Shown here in pieces: positions 47,700 through 57,377 of a stretch of DNA of 64,000 nt (position 1 is its first letter; each line of letters opens with the position of its first letter). A program made the translations under genes and the position numbers. The notes under the pieces were generated by a model, which was not told the DNA's origin, did not search any database, and worked only from the letters and a program-made list of their open reading frames with translations. Source of the DNA: Mycobacterium florentinum (GTDB lineage: Bacteria; Actinomycetota; Actinomycetes; Mycobacteriales; Mycobacteriaceae); assembly GCF_010730355.1 (NCBI RefSeq), contig NZ_AP022576.1, forward strand, positions 5,208,001 through 5,272,000, in the 5' to 3' direction.

Positions 47700-47718
47700 C
47701 AAGGCTAGCCTTGCCTTA
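47700..47718 (+). promoter_or_regulatory. IdeR-type iron box before mbtL
   Basis: CAAGGCTAGCCTTGCCTTA; its complement fits the IdeR consensus TTAGGTTAGGCTAACCTAA at 13 of 19 positions by my count. It contains the perfect palindrome AAGGCTAGCCTT. It ends 24 bases before the mbtL ATG, where iron-loaded IdeR would block transcription. Confidence 0.65.
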
Positions 47719-47742
47719 GCTAACCGTGTAAGGTCCCTCGCC

Positions 47743-47991
47743 ATGGCCTCCTCTTCTTCCGCGGTGACCACTGCGCTGCAAAGCATTCTGCGTGATGACC
47801 TCAACGTCGACATGACCCGGGTCACGCCCGAAGCCAGGTTGATCGACGATGTCGGGTTGGACTCGGTGGCCTTTGCTGTCGGCATGGTCGCCATCGAGGA
47901 GCGGCTCGGCGTCGCGCTGTCCGAGGAGGAGCTTTTGACCTGCGACACGGTCGGCGATCTGGACGCGGCGATCGCGGCGAAAACGTCGTAA
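47743..47991 (+). CDS. mbtL: Acyl carrier protein of mycobactin synthesis
   Basis: 82 residues. The phosphopantetheine serine is S41 in VGLDSVAF, and the rest is the usual four-helix ACP. It carries the fatty acid destined for the mycobactin lysine side chain. I start at the ATG at 47743 because the iron box lies just upstream; the longer frame would run through the operator. Its stop overlaps the mbtM start by 1 base. Confidence 0.93.
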   Translation: MASSSSAVTTALQSILRDDLNVDMTRVTPEARLIDDVGLDSVAFAVGMVAIEERLGVALSEEELLTCDTVGDLDAAIAAKTS

Positions 47992-49565
47992 TGAGCGAAC
48001 TCGCGGCAGCGGTCACGCGGTCAATGCAGACCGCGACCTCCGAATTGGCTGTCTTCGACAAGGAGACCTCGGGGTGGCAACGGCGCCCCTGGCCGGAAGT
48101 GCACGGGTTAGCCGAAGCAATTGCGGCCTGGCTGCTCGACCATGACCGGCCCACCGCGGTCGGTCTCGTCGGCGAACCGTCCGTCGAGTTCGTCGCCGCG
48201 ATCCAGGGTTCGTGGCTAACCGGCGCGGCCATCTCGATCCTGCCCGGCCCGGTGCGGGGCGCCGAGTTGCGGCATTGGGCGGAGTCGACGCTGGCCCGGT
48301 TTGCCGAAATCGGGGTCGGTGCCGTCCTGAGCCACGGCTCGCACCTCGAAAGTCTGCAAGCCGCACCGGATGCCGGCATCACGGTCGAAGACCTGGCAAT
48401 CGCGGCGCGCACCAACCGTTCGGCATCGGGCCTGCCCCATGCCGATTCCACCGGCTACGCGATTCTGCAAGGAACGGCGGGGTCGACCGGTTCACCCAAA
48501 ACCGCGATGCTTTCGCCGGGAGCCGTGCTCAGCAACATGCGCGGGGTGGATCAACGATTCGGCTTCGACGTCTCCCGTGACGTTGTGTGCTCATGGCTGC
48601 CCGTATTTCACGACATGGGGCTCACCTGCGTGCTCTCGGCGATGCTGGCCGGATTGCCGCTCTGGCTCGCTTCGCCGACGGCGTTCTCCGCGTCGCCCTT
48701 CAACTGGCTGAAGTGGCTCTCGGAAAGCCGCGCGACGCTCACCGCCGCGCCCAACCTCGCCTACAACATCCTGGGCAAGTATGCGGCGCTGGTGTCCGAC
48801 GTCGACCTGGGCGCCATGCGGGTGGCGATCAACGGTGGCGAGCCGGTCGACTGCGAGGGATTCGCCCGGTTCGCAGAAGCCATGGCGCCGTTCGGATTTG
48901 ACGCGGATGCGCTGGCGCCGTCCTACGGCCTCGCCGAGTCCACCTGCGCGGTGTCCCTGCCCGCGCCGGGAACGGGACTGAACTTCACGACCGTTTCCGA
49001 CGACACCGGTGCGCACAAATACGCCGTCCTGGGCGAGGCGGTTCCCGGCATGGAGATCCGGGTGCTGACCGGCGATCGCAACGCCGGCACGACCGACCGC
49101 GAGATCGGCAACATCGAGATCCGCGGCACGTCGATGATGGACGGCTACCGAGGTCACCCGGCCATCGATCGCGACGGCTGGTTCCCCACCGGCGATTTGG
49201 GCTTTTTCGACGACGGCGGCCTGGTCGTATGTGGCCGTGCCAAGGAAATCATCTCGATTGCGGGCCGCAACATCTTCCCGACCGAAATCGAGCTGATCGC
49301 GGCCCAAGTCAGCGGGGTGCGCGAGGGCTGCGTGGTTGCCCTGGGAATCGGCGAGCGAACCGCGCGCCCCGGCCTGGTCGTCGCGGCCGAGTTCAAGGGC
49401 GATGACCAAAGCCAGGCCCGCTCCGAAATGATTCAGCGAATCGCGTCGGTGTGCGGAATCGTGCCGGCCGACGTGGTTTTCATGTCGCCGGGATCCCTGC
49501 CCCGCACCTCGTCGGGCAAATTACGCCGACTGGAAGTGCGGCGAACACTGGAGCTGGTGGACTGA
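47991..49565 (+). CDS. mbtM: Long-chain fatty acid ACP ligase
   Basis: 524 residues of the adenylate-forming superfamily. The P-loop is [13 protein letters not shown] (158-170) and the C-terminal catalytic lysine is K510 in TSSGKLRRL. It activates the fatty acid as acyl-AMP and loads it on MbtL. Also called FadD33. It sits between mbtL and mbtN with no gap. Confidence 0.94.
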   Translation: MSELAAAVTRSMQTATSELAVFDKETSGWQRRPWPEVHGLAEAIAAWLLDHDRPTAVGLVGEPSVEFVAAIQGSWLTGAAISILPGPVRGAELRHWAESTLARFAEIGVGAVLSHGSHLESLQAAPDAGITVEDLAIAARTNRSASGLPHADSTGYAILQGTAGSTGSPKTAMLSPGAVLSNMRGVDQRFGFDVSRDVVCSWLPVFHDMGLTCVLSAMLAGLPLWLASPTAFSASPFNWLKWLSESRATLTAAPNLAYNILGKYAALVSDVDLGAMRVAINGGEPVDCEGFARFAEAMAPFGFDADALAPSYGLAESTCAVSLPAPGTGLNFTTVSDDTGAHKYAVLGEAVPGMEIRVLTGDRNAGTTDREIGNIEIRGTSMMDGYRGHPAIDRDGWFPTGDLGFFDDGGLVVCGRAKEIISIAGRNIFPTEIELIAAQVSGVREGCVVALGIGERTARPGLVVAAEFKGDDQSQARSEMIQRIASVCGIVPADVVFMSPGSLPRTSSGKLRRLEVRRTLELVD

Positions 49566-49566
49566 G

Positions 49567-50736
49567 ATGACCGCAACAGGTCAGACCGTTTTCGATGCCG
49601 ACTATCGCGCGCTGCTGACCGATGCGTTCGACGACCGAGTCACCGAGTGGACGGCCGAAGCCGAGTTGCAGCAACGCTTTCCGCGCAAGCTGATTGAACA
49701 CCTCGGCGCAAGTGGTGTCTTCAGCGCCAAGTGGACCGACCAAACCCAGCCCGACGTCGGCAAGCTCATCGAGCTTGCCCTTGCGCTGGGCCACCTGGCC
49801 TCCGCGGGTATCGGAGTGGGTGTCAGCCTGCACGACTCGGCCATCGCCCTGCTGCGCCGTTTCGGCAAGTCGGATTACCTGAAGGACATCTGCGAGAAGG
49901 CGATTCGCGGCGAGGCGGTGCTCTGCATCGGTGCCTCGGAAGAATCCGGCGGATCGGATCTGCAGATCGTCGAGACCGAGGTTCGTTCGCACGACGGCGG
50001 TTTCGCGGTCCGGGGCATCAAGAAGTTCGTCTCGCTTTCGCCGATTGCCGACCACATCATGGTCGTGGCGCGCAGCGTCGACCACGACTCGTCCAGTCGG
50101 CACGGCAACGTCGTGGTGGTGGCGGTGCCAACCACGCATGTCAACGTGCAGCAGCCTTACAACAAGGTGGGTGCCGGGCCGCTGGACACCGCGGCGGTCC
50201 ACATCGACACCTGGGTTCCGGCCGACGCGATGGTCGCGCGGGCCGGCACCGGGCTGGCGGCCATCAGTTGGGGATTGGCGCACGAGCGCATGTCGATTGC
50301 CGGCCAGATCGCGGCTTCATGCCAGCGGGTGATCGGAGTTACCTTGGCCCGCATGATGACTCGGCGCCAGTTCGGCAACACGCTGTTCGAGCATCAGGCG
50401 TTGCGGCTGCGGATGGCGGATCTGCAGGCGCGCGTCGACCAGCTGCGCTTTGCCCTGCACGGCATCGCCGCACAGGGGCGGCTGGATCTGCGGGCGGCCG
50501 CGGGTATCAAGGTCACCGCGGCTCGCCTCGGCGAAGAAGTCATCGGCGAGTGCATGCACATCTTCGGTGGCTCGGGCTATCTCGTCGACGAAACACCCCT
50601 GGGCAGGGTGTGGCGGGACATGAAGCTGGCCCGGGTCGGTGGCGGCACCGACGAAGTCCTCTGGGAATTGGTCGCGGCCGGCATGAAGGCCGACCACAAC
50701 GGCTACGACGACTGGGTCGGACGCTCCAACGCGTAG
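49567..50736 (+). CDS. mbtN: Acyl-ACP dehydrogenase of mycobactin synthesis
   Basis: 389 residues of the acyl-CoA dehydrogenase fold (also FadE14). FAD-binding stretches include ASEESGGSD and the region [20 protein letters not shown]. The C-terminal part has IFGGSGYL and [13 protein letters not shown]. It introduces the alpha-beta double bond in the acyl chain on MbtL. It starts 1 base after mbtM. Its end overlaps the convergent mbtK by 34 bases. Confidence 0.94.
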   Translation: MTATGQTVFDADYRALLTDAFDDRVTEWTAEAELQQRFPRKLIEHLGASGVFSAKWTDQTQPDVGKLIELALALGHLASAGIGVGVSLHDSAIALLRRFGKSDYLKDICEKAIRGEAVLCIGASEESGGSDLQIVETEVRSHDGGFAVRGIKKFVSLSPIADHIMVVARSVDHDSSSRHGNVVVVAVPTTHVNVQQPYNKVGAGPLDTAAVHIDTWVPADAMVARAGTGLAAISWGLAHERMSIAGQIAASCQRVIGVTLARMMTRRQFGNTLFEHQALRLRMADLQARVDQLRFALHGIAAQGRLDLRAAAGIKVTAARLGEEVIGECMHIFGGSGYLVDETPLGRVWRDMKLARVGGGTDEVLWELVAAGMKADHNGYDDWVGRSNA

Positions 50737-51335
50737 AGCACCATGCGCCGGTTCGGCGCGTCGTGCTCACCGAGCCAACGGCATCCGACGAACTCGCACA
50801 GTCGGCGCACCGTGGTGTTGCGGTGATCGGGGTCGAACATGATCCGCTCGCAGCGCGGTTGCAGCGCGAACACGCTGGCCACGATCCGCGGCAGCAGTCG
50901 CGGGCCGAAGCCCCGGTTCACCAGCCTCAGGTCCGCGATGGCCGCGTGCAGACCGATGTCGTAAGGGTGGGCGTCGTAGTGGTGCGAGATCATGTCCTTT
51001 GCCGCCCAATAGATCTCGAGGTAGGCGCACTCTTCGCCGCGCAGGGTTGCGATCAGCGGCAGCGAATAGGTCCCCTCGAGCTGCGCGTCGATGTGCTGAC
51101 GCCAGCGCGACTCGGGCCAGGCGTACTCCCAGGTCTCGGCGAGATGAGGGCGATTCATCCACTCCGACACCATCTCTGCGTCGTCGCTGACCGCGGCGCG
51201 CAGGTCGTATGGCGGGTCCAGCACGGGGACCGGAAGCGGGCCGACGCGCCGTACCTCTTCGGGCAAGTCCCTGCGTTCGCGCTTCAGTACCTGGGTCGCC
51301 GCGTCGTCGGTCTGGGTGCTTGAGGCTCCGTTCAT
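50703..51335 (-). CDS. mbtK: Mycobactin lysine N-acyltransferase
   Basis: 210 residues, GNAT fold, the same length as Rv1347c. Features are [10 protein letters not shown] in the N-terminal half and the acyl-binding segment [20 protein letters not shown], with [19 protein letters not shown] after it. It moves the acyl chain from MbtL to the lysine N6. Start is ATG at 51335, 34 bases downstream of an iron box. Confidence 0.94.
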   Translation of the reverse strand: MNGASSTQTDDAATQVLKRERRDLPEEVRRVGPLPVPVLDPPYDLRAAVSDDAEMVSEWMNRPHLAETWEYAWPESRWRQHIDAQLEGTYSLPLIATLRGEECAYLEIYWAAKDMISHHYDAHPYDIGLHAAIADLRLVNRGFGPRLLPRIVASVFALQPRCERIMFDPDHRNTTVRRLCEFVGCRWLGEHDAPNRRMVLYALERPTQSS

Positions 51336-51369
51336 CGTTTGCTGACCTTACCCGAGAGTGGTTTCGAGG

Positions 51370-51388
51370 TTAGGTTAGGCATGCCAAA
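51370..51388 (-). promoter_or_regulatory. IdeR-type iron box before mbtK
   Basis: TTAGGTTAGGCATGCCAAA agrees with the consensus TTAGGTTAGGCTAACCTAA at 15 of 19 positions; the first 11 bases are identical. It lies 34 bases upstream of the mbtK start, the best of the three boxes in the window. Confidence 0.82.
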
Positions 51389-51551
51389 TACAGCTGCGGG
51401 TCCTCTTCCGGCGGCCCCGGACCTAGGCCGCACCTTCCAGCCCCGTCGAGTGGGCATCCGCGGCGTTGCGCGTGCCAGGAGGGCGGGGACACGCCGGGCA
51501 GGCCCGACGTCGACCCACACGCGAATCCCCGAGCACACGCGTCAAAGACGC

Positions 51552-51591
51552 GGCCTCATTGTCCCGCCCGCGCGGGCGGGACAATGAGGCC
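51552..51591. repeat. Perfect 40-bp palindrome upstream of tRNA-Leu
   Basis: The left half GGCCTCATTGTCCCGCCCGC is followed directly by its exact reverse complement, with no loop. It lies in the 307-base region between mbtK and the tRNA gene, 51 bases before the tRNA. No T run follows. It could fold as a very stable hairpin in RNA of either strand. It may act as a terminator shielding the tRNA from read-through, but no gene clearly reads into it. The rest of this region holds the iron box and nothing else that I see. Confidence 0.9.
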
Positions 51592-51642
51592 ACCGCGGTG
51601 ACGTTTGCCCCGCCGCCGGAGCGGTAATATCGCTACGCCCAG

Positions 51643-51724
<82 letters not shown>

Positions 51725-51793
51725 CTCCGGCGGTTCAGCCGTGAATCCCGTGCACCCGACCACCGCGCCTCGACCGGGTCACCGCGCGTCAGC

Positions 51794-51812
51794 TATGGTA
51801 AGGCAACCCTTA
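51794..51812 (+). promoter_or_regulatory. IdeR-type iron box before irtA
   Basis: TATGGTAAGGCAACCCTTA matches the IdeR consensus at 13 of 19 positions. It lies 55 bases before the irtA ATG, in the 143-base gap after the tRNA gene. Confidence 0.6.
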
Positions 51813-51867
51813 GTTACGGGTAATGTGATCGTGGCGCGGAACTCCCCGCCGCGGGAGAGGACCGCCG

Positions 51868-54477
51868 ATGGCACGCGGGTTCCAGGGTGCGATATTGCGT
51901 GGTTTCGGCGCGCGCGATCACACCGCAACCGTGCTCGAAACCGTGCAGATCGCACCGCATTTCGTGCGGGTCCGGATGGAGTCGGCGACCCTGTTCGAAG
52001 ACGTGGAGGCCGAGCCCGCCGCGTGGCTGCGGTTCTGGTTCCCCGACCCGGCCGGGTCGAGTACCGAGTTCCAGCGCGGCTACACGATCTCCGAGGCCGA
52101 CGCCCCGTCCGGCCGTTTCGCGGTCGACGTCGTGCTGCACGAACCCGCCGGCCCGGCGTCGACGTGGGCGCGCACCGTCGCGCCCGGCACCACGATCGCG
52201 GTGATGTCGCTGATGGGCTCGTCGCGGTTCGACCCGCCCGAGGAGCAGCCGGCCGGCTATCTGCTGATCGGCGACTCGGCGTCGATCCCCGGGATGAACG
52301 GCATCATCGGCACGATCCCCGACGACGTGCCGATCGAGATGTACCTCGAGCAGCACGACGACAACGACACCGCGATCCCGATCACGGCGCATCCCAGGCT
52401 GCGGGTGCACTGGGTCCGGCGCGGCGACGAGAAATCGCTGGCCGACGCGATCGAGACCCGCGACTGGTCGAACTGGTATGCCTGGGCGACGCCCGAAGCC
52501 ACCACGCTGAAGAACGTCCGCAAGCGGCTCAAGGAGGCGTTCGGCTTCCCCAAGTCCGAGGTGCACGCGCAGGCGTATTGGAGCGCCGGGCGCGAAATGG
52601 GTACCACCCGCGGCGGCGAGGCGGAGACCGTCGAGGCGCGCTCCGACGAGAGTGCACCGGGAAGCGTTGCGGCGCAGCCCGAGCCGGCGCCGGCCGCCGT
52701 CGACGACGTGGCCGCCGCCGGCCGCGGCAATTGGCGCGCTCAGGCCGCCGGCCGCTTACTCGCGCCGCTGCGATCGGCGCTGATCGTCTCCGGCGTGCTG
52801 CAGGCGGTGATCACGCTGGTGCAGCTCGCGCCGTTCGTGCTGCTGGTCGAGTTGGCCCGGCTATTGGTCTCGGGCGCGGACGCGTCGCGGTTGTGGGACG
52901 TCGGAATCGCCGCCGTCGCGCTGCTGGGTCTGGGCACCCTGCTCGGTGCCGCCCTCACCCTGTGGTTGCACGTGATCGACGCGCGGTTCGCGAGCGAGCT
53001 GCGCTCACGGCTGCTGAGCAAGATGTCACGGCTGCCGCTGGGCTGGTTCACCGCCCGTGGATCGGGCTCGATCAAGCAACTGGTGACCGACGACACGCTG
53101 TCGCTGCACTATCTGGTCACCCACGCGATCCCGGACGCGGTCAACGCGATCGTCGCGCCGGTGGCGGTGCTGGTCTATCTGTTCACCGTCGACTGGCGGG
53201 TGGCATTGGTCTTGTTCGGGCCGGTGCTGGTCTATCTCGTGATGGCGTCGGCGCTGTCGATCCAATCCGGGCCGAAGATCGCCCAATCGCAGCGCTGGGC
53301 CGAACGAATGACCGCGGAGGCCGGCGCCTACCTCGAGGGCCAGCCGGTGATCCGCGTCTTCGGCGGCGCGGCGGCGTCGAGCTTCCGGCGCCGGTTGGAC
53401 GAGTACGTCGGATTCCTGGTGGCCTGGCAGCGGCCGCTGGCCGGTAAGAAAACCGCGATGGATCTGGCCACCCGCCCGTCCACGTTCCTGTGGCTGATCT
53501 GCGTCATCGGCACCCTGCTGGTGGTCACGCACCGGATGGATCCGGTCAACCTGCTGCCGTTCTTGTTGCTGGGCACCACCTTCGGTGTTCGGCTGCTCGG
53601 CATCGCCTACGGACTCGGCGGCATCCGCAGCGGAATGCTCGCCGCCCGGCGGCTGCAGATCGCACTCGACGAACAAGACCTCGGCGTAGCAGAACAGCCG
53701 GGCGCGCCGGGCAGCGACGCGGTGGTGTTCGACCGGGTCGGCTTCAGCTACCGCCCCGGCGTTCCGGTGATCCAGGACGTCTCACTGGAACTGCGCCCGG
53801 GCACCGTGACCGCGCTGGTCGGCCCGTCCGGCTCCGGGAAGTCGACGCTGGCGGCGCTGCTGGCCCGGTTCCACGACGTCGAGCACGGTGCGATACGTGT
53901 TGCGGGACAAGACATCCGGTCGCTCACCGCCGACGAGCTCTACACGCGGGTCGGCTTCGTGCTGCAGGAGACTCAGCTCGTGCACGGCACCGTCGCGGAG
54001 AACATCGCGCTGGCCGTCCCGGATGCCACCCTCGAACAGATCCAGGCCGCGGCCCGCGAGGCGCAAATCCACGACCGGGTGCTGCGGCTGCCAGATGGAT
54101 ACGACACCATGCTGGGCGCCAACGCCGCGCTGTCCGGCGGTGAGCGGCAACGCCTCACCATCGCCCGCGCGATCCTTGCCGACACCCCGGTTTTGATCCT
54201 CGACGAGGCCACCGCATTCGCCGATCCGGAGTCGGAATACCTTGTGCAGCAAGCACTTAACCGGTTGACCCACGACCGGACCGTGTTGGTGATCGCCCAC
54301 CGCCTGCATACCATCACCCGAGCCGACCAGATCGTCGTGCTCGATCACGGGCGGGTCGCCGAACGCGGCACGCACGAGGAGTTGCTCGCCGCCGACGGGC
54401 GGTATCGCCGGTTGTGGGATACCGGCCAGGGTAATCCGGTGGCCGCGACCGGGGCGGCGCAGGAGGGCCGGCGATGA
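51868..54477 (+). CDS. irtA: Carboxymycobactin ABC transporter subunit with siderophore-reductase domain
   Basis: 869 residues. The N-terminal domain (about 1-250) is a siderophore-interacting FAD domain; [11 protein letters not shown] is the flavin site. It is followed by six membrane helices (about 300-570) and an ABC ATPase with Walker [10 protein letters not shown] (K658) and signature LSGGERQRL. With IrtB it imports ferric carboxymycobactin, and the extra domain reduces the iron. A linker of about 50 residues rich in Ala, Glu and Pro joins the first two parts. Start ATG 51868 has GAGAGG upstream. Expected to be iron-repressed. Confidence 0.95.
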   Translation: MARGFQGAILRGFGARDHTATVLETVQIAPHFVRVRMESATLFEDVEAEPAAWLRFWFPDPAGSSTEFQRGYTISEADAPSGRFAVDVVLHEPAGPASTWARTVAPGTTIAVMSLMGSSRFDPPEEQPAGYLLIGDSASIPGMNGIIGTIPDDVPIEMYLEQHDDNDTAIPITAHPRLRVHWVRRGDEKSLADAIETRDWSNWYAWATPEATTLKNVRKRLKEAFGFPKSEVHAQAYWSAGREMGTTRGGEAETVEARSDESAPGSVAAQPEPAPAAVDDVAAAGRGNWRAQAAGRLLAPLRSALIVSGVLQAVITLVQLAPFVLLVELARLLVSGADASRLWDVGIAAVALLGLGTLLGAALTLWLHVIDARFASELRSRLLSKMSRLPLGWFTARGSGSIKQLVTDDTLSLHYLVTHAIPDAVNAIVAPVAVLVYLFTVDWRVALVLFGPVLVYLVMASALSIQSGPKIAQSQRWAERMTAEAGAYLEGQPVIRVFGGAAASSFRRRLDEYVGFLVAWQRPLAGKKTAMDLATRPSTFLWLICVIGTLLVVTHRMDPVNLLPFLLLGTTFGVRLLGIAYGLGGIRSGMLAARRLQIALDEQDLGVAEQPGAPGSDAVVFDRVGFSYRPGVPVIQDVSLELRPGTVTALVGPSGSGKSTLAALLARFHDVEHGAIRVAGQDIRSLTADELYTRVGFVLQETQLVHGTVAENIALAVPDATLEQIQAAAREAQIHDRVLRLPDGYDTMLGANAALSGGERQRLTIARAILADTPVLILDEATAFADPESEYLVQQALNRLTHDRTVLVIAHRLHTITRADQIVVLDHGRVAERGTHEELLAADGRYRRLWDTGQGNPVAATGAAQEGRR

Positions 54478-56213
54478 TCCGCACCTGGATAAGCCTTGTT
54501 CCGGCCGAGCGCCGCGCGAAGGTGAACGCCTACGTCGTTCTCGCGCTCGTTTCGGTCGTCGTGCGCGCGGTCGGCGCCGTCCTGCTCGTCCCGCTGGTGG
54601 GGGCGTTGTTCAGCGACGCGCCGCAGCGCGCGTTGGCGTGGCTGGGCTGGCTGTCCGTCGCCACCGTGACCGGATGGATCGTCGACACCGCCACCGCTCG
54701 CACCAGCTTCGAATTGGGCTTCGCGGTGCTCGACCATTCGCAGCACGACGTGGCGGACCGGCTCCCCGGTGTCCGGCTGGACTGGTTCACCGCCGACAAC
54801 ACCGCGCTGGCCCGCCAGGCGATCGCGGCAACCGGCCCCGAACTCGTCGGCCTGGTGGTCAACCTGCTGACGCCGCTGACCACCTCGGTGCTGCTGCCCG
54901 CGGTCATCGGCCTGGCGCTGTTGCCCATCTCGTGGCAGCTCGGCGTGGCCGCGCTGGCCGGTGTGCCCCTGCTGCTCGGGGCGTTGTGGGCCTCGCTTCG
55001 GTTGACGCGCCGGGCCGACGCGGCGGCCGGCGACGCCAACAGCGCGCTGACCGAGCGGATCATCGAGTTCGCCCGGACCCAGCAGGCGCTGCGCGCCGCG
55101 CGGCGGGTCGAGCCGGCCCGCAGCCTGGTGGGCTCGGCGCTGGCCGAGCAGCACAGTGCGACGATGCGGCTGCTCGGCATGCAGATCCCCGGTCAGCTGC
55201 TGTTCAGCATTGCCAGCCAGCTGGCCCTGATCGCGCTGGCCGGCGCCACCGCGGCGCTGACCGTGGACGGCACGCTCACGGTGGCCGAAGCGGTCGCCCT
55301 GATCGTCGTGATCGCCCGCTACCTGGAGCCGTTCACCATCGTCAGCGAGCTGGCGCCCGCGCTGGAGAGCACCCGCGCCACCCTCGACCGGATCCGGGGC
55401 GTGCTCACCGCGCCCGCCGTTGCGGCGGGGTCCGGTGACTTGCCGGGCACCGCGGTGGCGCCGCGCATCGAATTCGACGACGTCGCCTTCGGCTACGACG
55501 GCGCCAGCACGCCGGTGCTGGACGGGGTCAGCTTTGCCTTGGAGCCGGGAACCACGACGGCGATCGTCGGGCCGTCGGGTTCCGGCAAGAGCACGATCCT
55601 GTCGCTGATCGCCGGGCTGCACCAACCCACCCGCGGCCGCGTCGTCGTCGATGGCACCGATGCCGCCACGCTGAACACCGAGGCGCGCCGCGCGCTCAGC
55701 AGCGTCGTCTTCCAGCACCCGTATCTGTTCCACGGGACGATCCGCGACAACATCTTCGCCGGTAACCCCACCGCCGGCGACGACCAGTTCGGCCGGGCGG
55801 TCGCGCTGGCGCGGGTCGACGAGCTGATCGGCCGGTTGCCCGACGGTGCCGACACCGTCGTCGGCGAGGCCGGCTCGGCGTTGTCCGGCGGCGAGCGGCA
55901 ACGGGTCAGCATCGCGCGGGCCCTGCTGAAGTCTGCCCCCGTGCTGCTGGTCGACGAGGCGACCAGCGCCCTGGACACCGAGAACGAGGTCGCGGTGGTC
56001 GACGCGCTCACCGCCGACCCGCAAGCGCGTACCCGGGTGATCGTGGCGCATCGGTTGGCCAGCATCCGCCACGCCGATCGCGTGCTGTTCGTCGACAACG
56101 GGCGCGTTTCCGAGGACGGTTCGATCGACGAATTGCTGGCCGCGGGTGGCCGATTCAGTGAATTCTGGCGACAGCAGCACGAGGCCGCCGACTGGCACAT
56201 CGCCTCCGATTAG
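54474..56213 (+). CDS. irtB: Carboxymycobactin ABC transporter subunit
   Basis: 579 residues. Six membrane helices occupy the first 310 residues and an ABC ATPase the rest (Walker A lysine K372, signature LSGGERQRV, Walker [13 protein letters not shown]). It forms a heterodimer with IrtA. The start overlaps the irtA stop (ATGA), so the two subunits are made in step. Confidence 0.95.
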   Translation: MIRTWISLVPAERRAKVNAYVVLALVSVVVRAVGAVLLVPLVGALFSDAPQRALAWLGWLSVATVTGWIVDTATARTSFELGFAVLDHSQHDVADRLPGVRLDWFTADNTALARQAIAATGPELVGLVVNLLTPLTTSVLLPAVIGLALLPISWQLGVAALAGVPLLLGALWASLRLTRRADAAAGDANSALTERIIEFARTQQALRAARRVEPARSLVGSALAEQHSATMRLLGMQIPGQLLFSIASQLALIALAGATAALTVDGTLTVAEAVALIVVIARYLEPFTIVSELAPALESTRATLDRIRGVLTAPAVAAGSGDLPGTAVAPRIEFDDVAFGYDGASTPVLDGVSFALEPGTTTAIVGPSGSGKSTILSLIAGLHQPTRGRVVVDGTDAATLNTEARRALSSVVFQHPYLFHGTIRDNIFAGNPTAGDDQFGRAVALARVDELIGRLPDGADTVVGEAGSALSGGERQRVSIARALLKSAPVLLVDEATSALDTENEVAVVDALTADPQARTRVIVAHRLASIRHADRVLFVDNGRVSEDGSIDELLAAGGRFSEFWRQQHEAADWHIASD

Positions 56214-56287
56214 GCCACGGCGGGTGGCACTTGCCGTATGCCTTACAGTTGATCAGTCAGTCGGCCGGTTGAGTCCTGGAGGCGTGG

Positions 56288-57370
56288 TTGCGTATGAGTG
56301 CTGTGGTGTCGATTCCGCGGTACCCCGGCGATGTGACACCCGCATGGTTATCCGCGGCACTCAGCGAACGCCACCCACCGGTCGAGGTGTCTCACGTCGA
56401 CGTGGTGGCCATCGGCACCGGCCAGACCGGGGCGACCTATCGCGTGACGGCGCAATACGCCTCGGATCCGGGGGAGCTGCCACAAACTTTCGTGATCAAG
56501 CTGCCCGCCCAGGACGACACCGTGCGCGACCGCGTCGTCATCGGCTATCGGAGCGAATGTGCGTTCTACACCGCGGTGGCCGACCGGGTACGGGTGCCGA
56601 CCCCGAGCTGCTTCTATTGCGAAATTACCGACGACGCAATGGAATACGCGCTGCTGCTGGCCGACCAGGCGCCCGCGGTGCAGGGAGACCAGATCGGGGG
56701 CTGCGGCGAGCGGGAGGCGCGACTGTCGGTGCTGGCGCTGGCCGGCCTGCACGGGCCGAGTTGGTGCGACCCCTGCTGGCTGGATCTGCCCGGACTGGCG
56801 TTTCCCCGCCCGGACGAGGATATGGCCCAGGGCCTCGGCGAGGTGGCCAAGATGAGCGCCGAGATCACCCTGGAAAAACTCGGTGACCGGATGAGCGCCG
56901 AAGACCGCGAAACCTTCACCACAACAATGGGTTTGGTGGCGCCGTGGCTGTCCACCGAGCGGGACCGTTTCGCGTTGCTGCACGGTGACTACCGGCTGGA
57001 CAATCTGCTGTTCGACCCGGCGCACACCTGGGTGAGCGTGGTCGACTGGCAGACGCTCGGCGTGGGGCTGCCCGCCCGGGATCTCGCCTATTTCACGGCA
57101 ACGAGCCTGAATTCCGAACTGCGGTCGGCAATCGAGAGGGACCTGGTCGACGACTATCAGCGAGCGCTGCGGGGTTATGGCGTTACCGGCTACGACCGCG
57201 AAACATGTTGGCGCGATTACCGACTCGGGATGCCGCAGGCGCTGCTGATCTCGGCCCTGGGATTCGCGTTCGCGACCTCCACCGAGCGCGGTGACGACAT
57301 GGTGCTCGCGATGCTGGGTCGCGGCTGCCAGGCGGTCCGTGACTTGGGGACGCTCGAACTGCTCGGCTGA
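56288..57370 (+). CDS. APH-fold phosphotransferase (small-molecule kinase)
   Basis: 360 residues of the aminoglycoside phosphotransferase/kinase-like fold. The ATP-lysine is in TFVIKLPAQ; the catalytic loop is HGDYRLDN (H232-N239) and the metal-binding aspartate is in VVDWQ. This HGDYRLDN type is shared with kinases next to or fused with acyl-CoA dehydrogenases (ACAD10/11, LvaA), which act on hydroxyacyl-CoA, and is not evidence of antibiotic resistance. It starts at ATG 56288 or 56294, 74 bases after irtB, and converges on the ligase gene. M. tuberculosis has fabG2 next to irtB instead. Confidence 0.87.
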   Translation: MRMSAVVSIPRYPGDVTPAWLSAALSERHPPVEVSHVDVVAIGTGQTGATYRVTAQYASDPGELPQTFVIKLPAQDDTVRDRVVIGYRSECAFYTAVADRVRVPTPSCFYCEITDDAMEYALLLADQAPAVQGDQIGGCGEREARLSVLALAGLHGPSWCDPCWLDLPGLAFPRPDEDMAQGLGEVAKMSAEITLEKLGDRMSAEDRETFTTTMGLVAPWLSTERDRFALLHGDYRLDNLLFDPAHTWVSVVDWQTLGVGLPARDLAYFTATSLNSELRSAIERDLVDDYQRALRGYGVTGYDRETCWRDYRLGMPQALLISALGFAFATSTERGDDMVLAMLGRGCQAVRDLGTLELLG

Positions 57371-57377
57371 GCGCCGG

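Noticed and set aside
51741..53447. 568-codon frame on the + strand overlapping irtA
   Set aside because: Very Arg-rich and out of frame with irtA, whose domains are clear.
54345..56198. 617-codon antisense frame over irtB
   Set aside because: Low-complexity Gly/Gln/Arg composition with no recognisable domain; shadow of irtB.
56288..57370. Aminoglycoside-resistance gene
   Set aside because: The fold is APH-like, but the motif type and lipid-gene context fit metabolic kinases better.
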